Assembly: GCA_035622175.1 (NCBI GenBank)
Contig: DASPVV010000005.1
Coordinates: 37,279-101,278, forward strand
Length of the DNA: 64,000 bases
DNA from: JAFAGX01 sp035622175
Lineage (GTDB): Bacteria; Acidobacteriota; Terriglobia; Terriglobales; Acidobacteriaceae
Direction: 5' to 3'
Below the pieces are notes generated by a model. It did no database searches. It was not told the origin of the DNA and saw only the letters and a list, made by a program, of their open reading frames with translations. This document shows positions 44,842-53,501 of the stretch, one piece after another; the stretch's first letter is position 1, and each line of letters opens with the position of its first letter. Both the position numbers and the translations under genes were made by a program.

Positions 44842-46349
44842 TTGCGTTGAGCCTCCAGCTTCTCGCGTAGGTCGGCGACTCCAGAAGCCACCGCCTCTGC
44901 GAGTCCTTGCTGATATTCCGGAGAACTGAGTTGGGAAACGTCCTCGTTGTTCGGGCCAACCTCGATGGCCAGGGCGGCGGTCACAACATTGTTCAGGGGG
45001 CGCAGAGGCGCGATCAGAGTGTGCACCAGAACCTGTTGATTCGCGAGTTCCCCCGCCACACTGGCCGCGGCCATTTGGCTGAGCTCTTCAAAGGAACTCT
45101 GCGCCGTCTCCCAATCGAGGAACCAACCTTGGTTTTCACCCCCACTCGGCAACAAGGCGGTGTAGAGGCGTACGCCTTTGCCCTCCGAGGTGGCATGAAG
45201 CACGATATAGATGGCCGCCCCGGAGGCATTTGTCATCGCCGCGCGCTGATCCAGGCTCAGGGTAAGATCACCGTCCCGTACCAGCCATGCGCTTAACCCG
45301 TGGGTAGTAAACACTTGGCGCAGACGCCGCGCAAAGGCGAGCGTGACGTCTTTTTCCTGGAGCTGGTCGGTTAAAACGGCTCCGCTTTCGTCTCCCCCAT
45401 GAGCCGGGTCGATCACCGCAAATATATGCTGGCCTCCTGGGACGCCCGCCTCGGTCGGGGCGACGACTGGGGGAGCCGGGGCCGGGCGGGCAGCGGGCAC
45501 GGGAGGTTGCGCGGGAGGTTGTGCGGGAGGGTTCGGCATCGGCGGCGCGGCGGCGGGTGTGATGGTGATCGTACGGCCGTCGTTGCTAAAGCTTGCCAAG
45601 GCCGGAACCACGGTCGCAACCAGCAATTGGGCGATGCCATTGCTCTCCTCGAAGGTGGCGGATGGGATGGACTTGCTGTCAAAGGTGAGAGTCTGGGATC
45701 CGGGTGCTACGACTGGATCGTGCGTGAACACCATCTGCAACCTTCCCGGCTCCGTGGCAATCATGGGGTTCACCGGGCTGGTAAAGTTCATCACCAATTT
45801 TGGAGGCACGGTTTTCTCCACCGAGGCGGTGAAATGGATGGCAACCTCACCCACGAAAAGCCGGCGTCCGCTCAGGTTGAGTGTAATCGAGCCTCCCAGG
45901 ATACGCGGCAGCAACGTGCTTAGGCCTGCAAGAGGGACCAAGCCGCGACTGTTTTCCAGTAAAAAATCTGCCGGTAAATTAAGATCGCCGCCTCCCACGC
46001 GGGCGCGCATCCGCCCCGCCACAAAATCCGCTTCCAGGTCGTTATAGTGAAACGTCCAATGATCTCCGCTTGCCTTGGCGCTGACCGTGCCCAGAGGCTC
46101 GAGAAGCTCAAGCAGGCCGGTGTAGTCGACCCGATTGCGTTCGACGACCGCGACCGAATAATTCGCAGCCCTGGAATAGACAGAGAGCTGCCTTTCCTCG
46201 GAAGAACCGGAGAGGGCCAGCACCGCAGCCAACGCGATGAGCCAGCCGAGAACAAGCGAGGGCGGAAATGAATGCGGCAGCCTGGATTCTCCTTCTCCCC
46301 CTATGCTCTCATCCGGAGCGGTACTTGCGGCGGCACTATTCGAGCGCAT
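44838..46349 (-). CDS. N-acetylmuramoyl-L-alanine amidase (Amidase_3, AmiC-like)
   Basis: A 503-residue exported zinc amidase that cleaves the lactyl-amide bond of peptidoglycan. The signal or anchor is at about 33-47 ('LVLGWLIALAAVLALSG'). An AMIN-like beta region spans about 55-260 and a Pro/Ala-rich linker about 268-298. The catalytic domain has 'FAVIDPAHGGDESG' (zinc His plus Glu/Asp), 'IYIVLHATSEG' (zinc His) and 'ALAIEVGPNNEDV' (catalytic Glu). Family members usually carry SxHxNA in the second motif, so 'LHATS' is a variant. Overlaps GerMN (ATGA) and the upstream DUF1015 gene (14 bases), so the three are one operon. A start after 46349 is possible. Confidence 0.88.
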   Translation of the reverse strand: MRSNSAAASTAPDESIGGEGESRLPHSFPPSLVLGWLIALAAVLALSGSSEERQLSVYSRAANYSVAVVERNRVDYTGLLELLEPLGTVSAKASGDHWTFHYNDLEADFVAGRMRARVGGGDLNLPADFLLENSRGLVPLAGLSTLLPRILGGSITLNLSGRRLFVGEVAIHFTASVEKTVPPKLVMNFTSPVNPMIATEPGRLQMVFTHDPVVAPGSQTLTFDSKSIPSATFEESNGIAQLLVATVVPALASFSNDGRTITITPAAAPPMPNPPAQPPAQPPVPAARPAPAPPVVAPTEAGVPGGQHIFAVIDPAHGGDESGAVLTDQLQEKDVTLAFARRLRQVFTTHGLSAWLVRDGDLTLSLDQRAAMTNASGAAIYIVLHATSEGKGVRLYTALLPSGGENQGWFLDWETAQSSFEELSQMAAASVAGELANQQVLVHTLIAPLRPLNNVVTAALAIEVGPNNEDVSQLSSPEYQQGLAEAVASGVADLREKLEAQRK

Positions 46350-47691
46350 AGATGGTCAGGCCACTCAGCAACTTGGGATAAAAGTCGGTCGATTTCTGGG
46401 GCAGAACCTCACCCGCGAAGGCAAGGTCGCGCACTTGGCTCATGCGGACCGGATTCATCAGGAATGCCACCTGGGCGCCACCGCCGCGCACCCGCCCGAG
46501 TGCTTCGCCCAGGTCGCGAACATAGCGGATGTTCCGCTGCTCGCGAATCGCCTCCTTCGAGATTCCGAGCGCACCTTCCAGCACGCACTGGTGGAGTTGA
46601 ACCACGTCGAGCTCCTGCTGCTGGAACGATAGCCCGTTGAAAAGGGTCGATCCCAAGGCTCGCGGCCGATCAAGAAGCATCACCCGCTCAGGCGTAACCG
46701 CCAACAAGGCACACCCCGCGCGCCCCGCCTCGCGGAGAATGGCCGCGGCTCGCTCTGCACCGATCGAGGTATCCACTTCTTCCACGCTGAAATATTGCCG
46801 CGCCCGATCGTCGAACGTCTCGGCAGAAAAGGACGGCAACCCCTCGACAACCCGGTGGGTGGGCAGGATCACGAGACCCGGGCCATCCATGTTGATGAAC
46901 GTCATCATGACCATTTCGTACCTAGCCGCCGCGGAGCCAGGGGAGGGAACTGTACCTGCGGCGAGATGCTCGTGCCCGGCTCCCGGCGCGGCTGGCGATA
47001 CCCCCAAGGCCCGCCGCTCGTTGCGATAATTAAGAGCGGTTTCGTAGCGATGGTGTCCGTCCGCAATAATAAGCTTCTTGCTGCTCATACCCGCGCGGAT
47101 ACGATCGATCACTCGGGAATCAGAAATCTTCCAGAGTCGGTGTTGGACCCCATCTTCGTCGCCGATGGAAATGTCCGGCCCGGTTCGCGGCGCTAGTTCG
47201 CGGTCGATCTCCTCCTCGGGATCGCTGTAGAGCATGAAGAGCTGTTCGAAGTGGGCGCGGCTCGCCCGCAACAACTCCAGCCGGTCGGCTTTCGGTTTTG
47301 TCAGGGTCTGTTCGTGACGAAAAACCACCTTGGCCGTGTAGTCCTCGATTCTTCCGAGCGCCACCAATCCCCGCCTTTCGAGAGCTTCCTGATCCAGGCC
47401 CCTGAAGTTCTCGACATAAGCATAGACCGAGGGTTCGGCGTCTTGGCGAAAGATGCCTTGCTCCCGCCACTCGCGAAAATACTCCGCCGCCCGGGTATAG
47501 ACGTTCTCCTCCGGACGGTCTGTCGGTCCCGGTTTGCCGAGAATGATTCTCACCAGGTTGTAGGGGCTGCTGGCGTAATAGCGCTCCTGCATTTCCGGGC
47601 TGATCTTGTCATAGGGCTGGGTGAGCACGCGCGACAGGTCCACCCGATGGGGGTCATAGCGCCATGCTCGGAATGGGGCGATTACAGCCAT
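46336..47691 (-). CDS. DUF1015 family protein
   Basis: A 451-residue protein. 'AVIAPFRAWRYDPHRVDLSRV', cited here as 'APFRAWRYDP', then 'TQPYDKISPEMQERYYA', 'SPYNLVRIILGKP', 'ADGHHRYETALNYR' and 'GLSFQQQELDVVQLHQ' are the conserved blocks of DUF1015 (PF06245). Proteins with this fold bind a small polar ligand, but the reaction is not established to my knowledge. Some neighbours in other genomes are serine or glycerate metabolism genes. The start ATG 47691 gives the conserved N-terminus. It is the first gene of the amidase-gerM operon, divergent from the VWA genes. Confidence 0.88.
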   Translation of the reverse strand: MAVIAPFRAWRYDPHRVDLSRVLTQPYDKISPEMQERYYASSPYNLVRIILGKPGPTDRPEENVYTRAAEYFREWREQGIFRQDAEPSVYAYVENFRGLDQEALERRGLVALGRIEDYTAKVVFRHEQTLTKPKADRLELLRASRAHFEQLFMLYSDPEEEIDRELAPRTGPDISIGDEDGVQHRLWKISDSRVIDRIRAGMSSKKLIIADGHHRYETALNYRNERRALGVSPAAPGAGHEHLAAGTVPSPGSAAARYEMVMMTFINMDGPGLVILPTHRVVEGLPSFSAETFDDRARQYFSVEEVDTSIGAERAAAILREAGRAGCALLAVTPERVMLLDRPRALGSTLFNGLSFQQQELDVVQLHQCVLEGALGISKEAIREQRNIRYVRDLGEALGRVRGGGAQVAFLMNPVRMSQVRDLAFAGEVLPQKSTDFYPKLLSGLTIYALE

Positions 47692-48052
47692 GGCTGGAAC
47701 CCGGCATTGTACTAAAGAGCCGGCCGGCCCGCCGCCCGCGAACCTGGGGATCAATCTGCCTGCGGGCGGGAAGTCCTCTGGGCGAGCCGAAAATGACCAA
47801 CGGCCACGCCGTCGAGGCGGCTGATTGCAAGGGGTTTTGGGAGCATGCCAGAAAAGTGATAGAGAAGAAAACCTCTACTCCCGAGCGGCCATCGAAGCGG
47901 ACGGGCAAGATAAAAAATGCTGGTTTCACCGCTTCAGAGCTATGGTACCATCAGCCCTAGCAAGGTTATCACGGCCCGCGGTCCAGGGCGCGGGTCAGGC
48001 CGTTCCCTGCTGCCGAACCTTACCTAGCCCTCCTTCGACGAAGAGAGCAATT
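47692..48052. other. Divergent intergenic region upstream of the VWA genes
   Basis: The VWA frame is open for 76 codons upstream of its start, but that part has no signal peptide or ribosome site, so I treat it as non-coding. No tRNA, riboswitch or clear promoter motif is recognised. Confidence 0.4.
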
Positions 48053-49072
48053 ATGGGTTCCGCACGAGCCAAGTTGGTGGGTAGCCTGGTCGCAACGCTT
48101 GCGGCAGCTGGCTGGCTCTTTCTGTCTGCCCCTGCCCGGGCGCAGGTCGACGTCGACGACGTTCATGTAGCTCCGCGGGGTGAGTCGCCCAAAGCTGATC
48201 CTGGCGCTAGCGTCGATCCGTCGCTCAAGACCCATACCAAACCGATGAAAGTCGACGTGAGTCTGGTGCTGGTGCCGGTCACGATCACGGATCCGATGAA
48301 CCGACTCGTTACCGGCCTCGACAAGGAGAATTTTGAGGTATTCGAGAACAAGGAGCAACAAGAAGTGCGCACGTTCTCGAGCGAAGATGCCCCGGTTTCG
48401 ATCGGCGTAATCTTCGACATGAGTGGCAGCATGAGCAGCAAGATCGAGCGTGCCCGCGAGGCCGTCATCGAGTTCTTCAAGACGGCAAATCCGCAGGATG
48501 AGTTCTTCCTCATCACCTTCGCCGACAAACCGGAGGAAGTCTCCGATTTTACTGCTTCCGTCGACGACATTCAGAGCAAGTTGGTCTATACCGTGCCCCA
48601 AGGACGGACTGCTCTGCTCGATGCCATTTACCTCGGGATCAGCAAAATGCGTCAGGCAAAATACCAGAAAAAAGCGCTGCTCATCATCTCCGACGGGGGC
48701 GACAATCACAGCCGCTACACCGAGGGTGAGATCAAGTCCATGGTGAAGGAAGCCGACGCCTTGATCTATGCCATCGGCATCTACGATCACTACTTTCCTA
48801 CTCCGGAAGAGCGCCTGGGCCCCGAATTGCTGAGCGAAATCACGGAAGTCACCGGCGGTCGGGCCTTTACCATTGATAATCCCAATGACTTGGCGGACGT
48901 GGCTACGAAAATTGGAATCGAGCTGCGCAACCAATATGTGCTCGGATACCGTCCAAAGAATCCCGGACACGACGGCAAATGGCGTAAGATAAAGGTTAAG
49001 CTGCTACCGCCCAAAGGATTGCCGCCACTGCGCGTGTATGCCAAGACGGGATATTATGCTCCTTCGGAGTGA
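48053..49072 (+). CDS. Secreted VWA-domain protein (VWFA-related Acidobacterial type), copy 1
   Basis: A 339-residue exported protein: signal peptide 'LVATLAAAGWLFLSAPARAQ' then a short linker and an N-terminal beta region ('VDVSLVLVPVTITDPMNRLV') typical of the TIGR03436 group. The VWA domain has the MIDAS metal site 'IFDMSGSMSSKI' (DxSxS), the Thr in 'PQGRTALLDAIYLG' and the Asp in 'LIISDGGDNHSRY'. The C-terminal end 'NQYVLGYRPKNPGHDGKWRKI' is also characteristic. Such proteins are expanded in Acidobacteriota, with unknown ligands. The start ATG 48053 follows GAAGAGAG. It overlaps the next VWA gene by 17 bases. Confidence 0.88.
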   Translation: MGSARAKLVGSLVATLAAAGWLFLSAPARAQVDVDDVHVAPRGESPKADPGASVDPSLKTHTKPMKVDVSLVLVPVTITDPMNRLVTGLDKENFEVFENKEQQEVRTFSSEDAPVSIGVIFDMSGSMSSKIERAREAVIEFFKTANPQDEFFLITFADKPEEVSDFTASVDDIQSKLVYTVPQGRTALLDAIYLGISKMRQAKYQKKALLIISDGGDNHSRYTEGEIKSMVKEADALIYAIGIYDHYFPTPEERLGPELLSEITEVTGGRAFTIDNPNDLADVATKIGIELRNQYVLGYRPKNPGHDGKWRKIKVKLLPPKGLPPLRVYAKTGYYAPSE

Positions 49073-50165
49073 GCGCGTTCGGCCTCTTCTGCTTGCTCTT
49101 CTCTTCCTGTTCACTCAAGTTGGGGCGCAGAATCCTTCCTCGCAAAGCCCGTCGCCAAGCAGTGCGTCCGCCCAGAACCCGCCTTCGCCCTTTTCCGGCC
49201 AAGCTCAGCCCGTCGCCCCGGGTTCTGAGGCCGCCGCTCGGCCCGAGAATTCTCAGACCGGGGGGGAGGGAGCGGTTGCTTCGAGTCCACCGCCGCAGGA
49301 TCAGAACCAGCCAACCAAGGACAACACCACGTTTGTGTTCAAGGCGGAGGTTCAGAACGTGGTACTGCATGCCACGGTGGTCGATGACAAAAACCGCCAG
49401 GTCATGAATCTCGAGCAGAGTGCGTTCACCGTACTTGAGAACGATCAGCCGCAGACCATCATTTCCTTCTCTCGCGAGGATGTGCCCGTCGCGATGGGCA
49501 TTGTGATTGACAACTCCGGCTCGATGCGGGAGAAGCGCGACAAAGTCAACCGCGCCGCTCTGAATCTGGTACGTTCCAGCAATCCGCAAGATCAGGTGTT
49601 TGTGGTGAACTTCAACGACGAGTACTACCTCGACCAGCCGTTCACCAACAATATCAACCTGCTCAAAGAGGCCTTGGAAAAAGTCGAAGCCAGAGGTGGC
49701 ACGGCGCTCTACGACGCCATCGTGGCCTCGGCCGACTACATGAAAAGAAATGCCCGCCTGCAAAAGAAGGTGATTTTTGTCGTAACCGACGGTGAAGATA
49801 ACGCCAGCCGAGAAACCCTGGAGGAGGCGGTCCGGCGCCTGCAGGAGGAAAACGGTCCGGCGGTTTACGCCATCGGCTTGCTGGGAGAGGAAAGAGCCCG
49901 GCGCGCCCGGCGCGCGCTCGAAACCATCGCCCAGCGGACGGGAGGGATTGCTTTTCTTCCCAGAACTATAGACGAAGTGGACGAGATCAGCCGCACCGTC
50001 GCGCACGACATTCGCAGTCAATTCGCCATTGGCTACAAGCCGACCACCCCTAAGAGTGTGGGTGGGTATCGCACGGTTCGCGTCCAGGCACGCGCGAAGG
50101 GCTACGGTAAACTCACCGTCCGAACTCGCAGCGGCTACTATCCCGGGCAGGAGCAGGCACAATAG
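49056..50165 (+). CDS. Secreted VWA-domain protein (VWFA-related Acidobacterial type), copy 2
   Basis: A 369-residue protein: signal peptide 'RPLLLALLFLFTQVGAQ', a low-complexity Ser/Pro/Gln linker (about 25-90), then the beta region ('FKAEVQNVVLHATVVDDKNR') and a VWA domain with MIDAS 'VIDNSGSMREKRDK', 'ARGGTALYDAIVAS' and 'VTDGEDNASRETLEE'. The end 'SQFAIGYKPTTPKS' aligns with copy 1 ('NQYVLGYRPK'). The start ATG 49056 lies inside copy 1 (overlap 17 bases), so the two are translated from one message. The pair probably arose by duplication but has diverged, especially in the linker. Confidence 0.87.
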   Translation: MLLRSERVRPLLLALLFLFTQVGAQNPSSQSPSPSSASAQNPPSPFSGQAQPVAPGSEAAARPENSQTGGEGAVASSPPPQDQNQPTKDNTTFVFKAEVQNVVLHATVVDDKNRQVMNLEQSAFTVLENDQPQTIISFSREDVPVAMGIVIDNSGSMREKRDKVNRAALNLVRSSNPQDQVFVVNFNDEYYLDQPFTNNINLLKEALEKVEARGGTALYDAIVASADYMKRNARLQKKVIFVVTDGEDNASRETLEEAVRRLQEENGPAVYAIGLLGEERARRARRALETIAQRTGGIAFLPRTIDEVDEISRTVAHDIRSQFAIGYKPTTPKSVGGYRTVRVQARAKGYGKLTVRTRSGYYPGQEQAQ

Positions 50166-50269
50166 GCGAGCGGGGTCCCCGGCAAAGATCTCTAGCTGCC
50201 CCAGGTCCCCGCGATTCGCCTACACCTCGGTTACATTGACGCACCCTGCCCCATTCCGTACCCTGGAGG

Positions 50270-51220
50270 GTGCACAAGACAATCGAGCGTGTCCGCCCGC
50301 TGGTTGCTGACGACATCACCGAACTCGTCGGCGATACTCCTCTTTTAAGACTCCATCGCGTCGCCTCGCCCCGGGCGGCGGAAGTCTACGCCAAACTCGA
50401 GTACCTAAACCCGGGTGGCAGCGTAAAGGACCGCGCGGCCATGGGTATGGTCGAACGCGCGGAGCGGCAGGGGCTGCTTAAACCCGGGGGCACGATCGTC
50501 GAAGCCACGGCTGGGAATACGGGCATCGGTCTTGCGCTGATCGGAGTCAATCGCGGCTACAGAGTGGCTCTCTTCGTCCCGCAGCGCTTCTCGGAGGAGA
50601 AAGTCATGATCATGCGTGCCTTGGGCGCTGAGGTGACGCGCACCCCGGACGAGGAGGGCATGCAGGGAGCGATCAAGCGGGCTCAGGAGCGGGCCTCCCG
50701 CGACCCAGGAGCCTTCCTGGCCTCTCAGTTCGAGAATTCCGCCAATCCGGAGTATCACTACGAAACCACCGCCAGCGAAATCTTCGAACAGATGGAGGGG
50801 CGGATCGATGCCGTGGTCATCGGCGCCGGCACGGGGGGGACGTTTACGGGTGTGGCTCGTTATCTGAAGGAGCGGTTGCCGAAGGTTTTGGCATTCGCCG
50901 TCGAACCCCAAGGCTCAATTTTGGGAGGAGGAAAGCCGGGCACCCACAAAGTCGAAGGGATCGGCGCCAGCTTCATCCCCAGGAATTTCGATCAGGCGCT
51001 TTGCGATGAAGTCATCACCGTGTCCGATCCCGATGCCTTCGACATGGTTCGGCAGCTCGCCTCCCGCGAAGGCGTGCTGTCGGGTTCGAGCGGTGGCGCG
51101 AATGTATTTGCATCCTTGGGAGTGGCTCGGCGCTTGGGGAGTGGCAAACGCGTCGTCACCGTCATTCCCGATTCCGCGGAACGGTACTTGTCGAAGAAGA
51201 TCTTTGAAGGTGGAGTCTAG
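50270..51220 (+). CDS. Cysteine synthase / cystathionine beta-synthase family protein
   Basis: A 316-residue fold-type II PLP enzyme. The PLP Lys is in 'YLNPGGSVKDRAAM'. The substrate loop is 'EATAGNTGIGLALIG', with Ala where CysK has Ser, the pattern seen in MccA-type cystathionine beta-synthases. 'SQFENSANPEYHYETT' and the glycine-rich phosphate loop 'GAGTGGTFTGV' follow, and Ser for PLP nitrogen is in 'GVLSGSSGGAN'. It makes cysteine from O-acetylserine plus sulfide, or cystathionine from serine plus homocysteine. The cystathionine gamma-synthase/lyase-like gene two genes downstream favours transsulfuration. GTG 50270 directly abuts GGAGG with no spacing, so initiation is unusual, but no other start fits. 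Confidence 0.87.
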   Translation: MHKTIERVRPLVADDITELVGDTPLLRLHRVASPRAAEVYAKLEYLNPGGSVKDRAAMGMVERAERQGLLKPGGTIVEATAGNTGIGLALIGVNRGYRVALFVPQRFSEEKVMIMRALGAEVTRTPDEEGMQGAIKRAQERASRDPGAFLASQFENSANPEYHYETTASEIFEQMEGRIDAVVIGAGTGGTFTGVARYLKERLPKVLAFAVEPQGSILGGGKPGTHKVEGIGASFIPRNFDQALCDEVITVSDPDAFDMVRQLASREGVLSGSSGGANVFASLGVARRLGSGKRVVTVIPDSAERYLSKKIFEGGV

Positions 51221-51273
51221 CTCCACTCGTTCTCCTCGGCTGGGCCCGAGGTCTCAGATCGGCTGCGGGGAGA

Positions 51274-52218
51274 ATGAGCTATCCCGAACCTGTGAAGGTA
51301 GCCAAGCACACCCCCGGCTTCGGTATTTCTCGGATCTTCCTTACCGGCAAAGGCCTGCGCGCGGGCTGGCGCCTGCTGCTCTTCGCCGTCATTCTCCTGG
51401 TCTGCCAGACCCTGTTTGAGGTAGCGCTCCTGCGGTTTCGACCCGATCTGGTAGCGGGAGTCCTCGCCATCGAGAAGGGCGCCTTTTCTGCTCCAGCCCT
51501 GTTCACGATTGAGGTTGGCAATATCATCTCGGTCGTGGCTGCCTTGGCGGCGATGGCGAAGATCGAGGCTCGCCCGGTCGCGGCGTACGGCCTGCCCCTC
51601 GAAGAGGCTTTCGGAACGCGGTTCTGGGAGGGCGTCCTGTGGGGCGCGACCATGGTACTTCTCCTCTACGGGCTGCTCGACGCCGAGGGCGCTTTTGCGC
51701 TTCGATCGTTGGCCGTCAGGGGGTGGCGGGCGGTTGCCGACGGCCTGTTTTGGGCCCTGGGAACGCTGCTGGTGGCCTTTTATGAAGAATTGATCTTCCG
51801 GGGATATGCGCAATTCACTTTGGCCGCAGCCATTGGATTTTGGCCGGCCGCCACGATGCTTTCTCTCGCCTTCGGACTCATCCACCTGTTCGACGCGTTC
51901 TATTCCTGGCAAGGAGTTGTGTCCGCCGCCCTGTACGGGACAGTCTTCTGTTTGGCCCTGCGTCGTACCGGCAGCCTTTGGCTCGGAATCGGCTTCCATG
52001 CCGCCGTCGATTTCAGCGAGACGTTCTTGCTCTCGCCCCCTACCGCCCGAACTACCACCGCCGGTCATCTGCTCAACTGCGACCTGCATGGCCCCGCCTG
52101 GCTGACCGGCGGAACGGTAGGTCCGGAGGCCGGGGTGAATGGATTTGTCCTCTTCGTGGTGGTGCTGGGGTTGTTCCTCCTGGTCCACTCGTCGCGCCGA
52201 GAATCGCCCGCGGCTTAG
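51274..52218 (+). CDS. CPBP-family intramembrane protease (Abi/CAAX-like)
   Basis: A 314-residue protein with about seven membrane segments. The three motifs of the family are present: 'YEELIFRGY' (EExxxR), 'FGLIHLFDAF' (His) and 'GIGFHAAVDF' (His, Asp), giving a metal site within the membrane. Such proteins cleave prenylated or other membrane peptides, or act as immunity or regulatory factors, although most bacterial members are uncharacterised. It lies between the cysteine synthase-like and cystathionine gamma-synthase-like genes, 53 and 38 bases away, all on the plus strand, probably co-transcribed. No link to sulfur metabolism is known. Confidence 0.85.
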   Translation: MSYPEPVKVAKHTPGFGISRIFLTGKGLRAGWRLLLFAVILLVCQTLFEVALLRFRPDLVAGVLAIEKGAFSAPALFTIEVGNIISVVAALAAMAKIEARPVAAYGLPLEEAFGTRFWEGVLWGATMVLLLYGLLDAEGAFALRSLAVRGWRAVADGLFWALGTLLVAFYEELIFRGYAQFTLAAAIGFWPAATMLSLAFGLIHLFDAFYSWQGVVSAALYGTVFCLALRRTGSLWLGIGFHAAVDFSETFLLSPPTARTTTAGHLLNCDLHGPAWLTGGTVGPEAGVNGFVLFVVVLGLFLLVHSSRRESPAA

Positions 52219-52256
52219 AATCTCTGTTTATGCTCAAGAGGTGGCACTGAACCATC

Positions 52257-53414
52257 ATGCCCAAGCACAAGCAGCTCGGTTTTTCGACTCGCAGCATTCA
52301 CCTCGGCCAGGAACCCGATCCGCTCACCGGCGCCGTAACCGTGCCCATCTATGCCACTTCGACCTACGTTCAGGAGGAGATCGGCAAGAACAAGGGTTAC
52401 GCCTATGCCCGCACTTCGAACCCGACGCGTACGCGTCTGGAACAAAACCTAGCGTCGCTCGAAGGCGGGATTGCCTCGCGTGTATTCGCCAGCGGCATGG
52501 CCGCCATTCATGCCCTCTGCACCCTGTACCAATCCGGCGATCACGTAGTCTGTGGCAACAATCTTTATGGCGGCGTGCCTCGGCTTTTCAATCAGGTCTT
52601 GACCGGCTACGGATTGGAGTTCACCTATGTCGACACCTCCGATCCCAAGAAGGTGGAACGGGCCATCCGCAAGGCCACGCGCATGGTTTACATCGAAACC
52701 CCCACGAATCCTCTGATGACGCTCACCGATATTCGGGCGATCAGCGAAATCGCCAGATCGAAGCATGTCGAGCTGGCGATTGACAACACCTTCATGTCGC
52801 CATACTTTCAGCAGCCCATCAAGTTGGGGGCGGATCTCGTAGTGCACTCCACCACCAAGTTCTTGAATGGCCACAGTGACGGCCTCGGTGGGGTGGTGGT
52901 TTGCACCAAGCTCGAGCAGGCGGAGAGGCTCGCTTTCGTGCAGAAGACCGCTGGCGCTATTCTCTCGCCCTTTGAGTGCTGGCTCGTGCTCAGAGGCGTG
53001 AAGACACTGGCGGTCCGCATGCAGCAACACGATCGCAATGGCCGCGCCGTCGCGGCCTTCCTCAGCCAACATAAGAAAGTGAAAAAGGTCTTCTATCCCG
53101 GCCTGCGCGATCATCCCCAATACGCTCTCGCGCAACAACAGATGACCGGCTTCGGTGCGATGATCAGCTTTGAAACCGGGTCGCTTTCGAACGCTAACAA
53201 GATGTTGCGTCGGGTGCGCATTTGTTCGCTTGGAGAGTCTCTGGGGGGAGTCGAAACCCTGATTTCACACCCCGCCACCATGACCCATGCGGCCATAGGA
53301 AAGGAAGGCCGGCAAGCCATCGGCATCACCGACGGCCTGGTCCGGATCTCGGTCGGAATCGAAGACGTTGAGGATATCATCGCCGATCTGGACCGAGCGC
53401 TGGCCGCCATCTAG
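52257..53414 (+). CDS. Cystathionine gamma-synthase/lyase family PLP enzyme
   Basis: A 385-residue Cys/Met-metabolism PLP enzyme. 'PIYATSTYVQEE', 'YAYARTSNPTRTRLEQNLASLEGG' (written here as 'YARTSNPTRTRLEQNLASL'), 'FASGMAAIHAL', 'YIETPTNPLMTLTDI', the Asp in 'AIDNTFMSPYFQQPI' and the PLP Lys in 'VVHSTTKFLNGHSD' are all present. 'SLGESLGGVETLISHPATMTH' is the C-terminal alpha-carboxylate-binding Arg/Ser region. Whether it runs synthase, gamma-lyase or beta-lyase cannot be told from sequence alone. The pairing with a CBS-like gene fits transsulfuration between methionine and cysteine. It starts at ATG 52257. Confidence 0.92.
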   Translation: MPKHKQLGFSTRSIHLGQEPDPLTGAVTVPIYATSTYVQEEIGKNKGYAYARTSNPTRTRLEQNLASLEGGIASRVFASGMAAIHALCTLYQSGDHVVCGNNLYGGVPRLFNQVLTGYGLEFTYVDTSDPKKVERAIRKATRMVYIETPTNPLMTLTDIRAISEIARSKHVELAIDNTFMSPYFQQPIKLGADLVVHSTTKFLNGHSDGLGGVVVCTKLEQAERLAFVQKTAGAILSPFECWLVLRGVKTLAVRMQQHDRNGRAVAAFLSQHKKVKKVFYPGLRDHPQYALAQQQMTGFGAMISFETGSLSNANKMLRRVRICSLGESLGGVETLISHPATMTHAAIGKEGRQAIGITDGLVRISVGIEDVEDIIADLDRALAAI

Positions 53415-53501
53415 CGCCCGCCGTCCAGGGCGATGCCCCGTGATTGCGAAGATTCGGGGGCGCTTGATGCCGGCCGACCAATTCATCCGGGGGAGGGATC
53501 G

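Noticed and set aside
51217..52188. 323-codon minus-strand frame
   Set aside because: Antisense to the CPBP protease gene, with hydrophilic Gln/Glu/Arg-rich composition typical of a shadow of a membrane protein.
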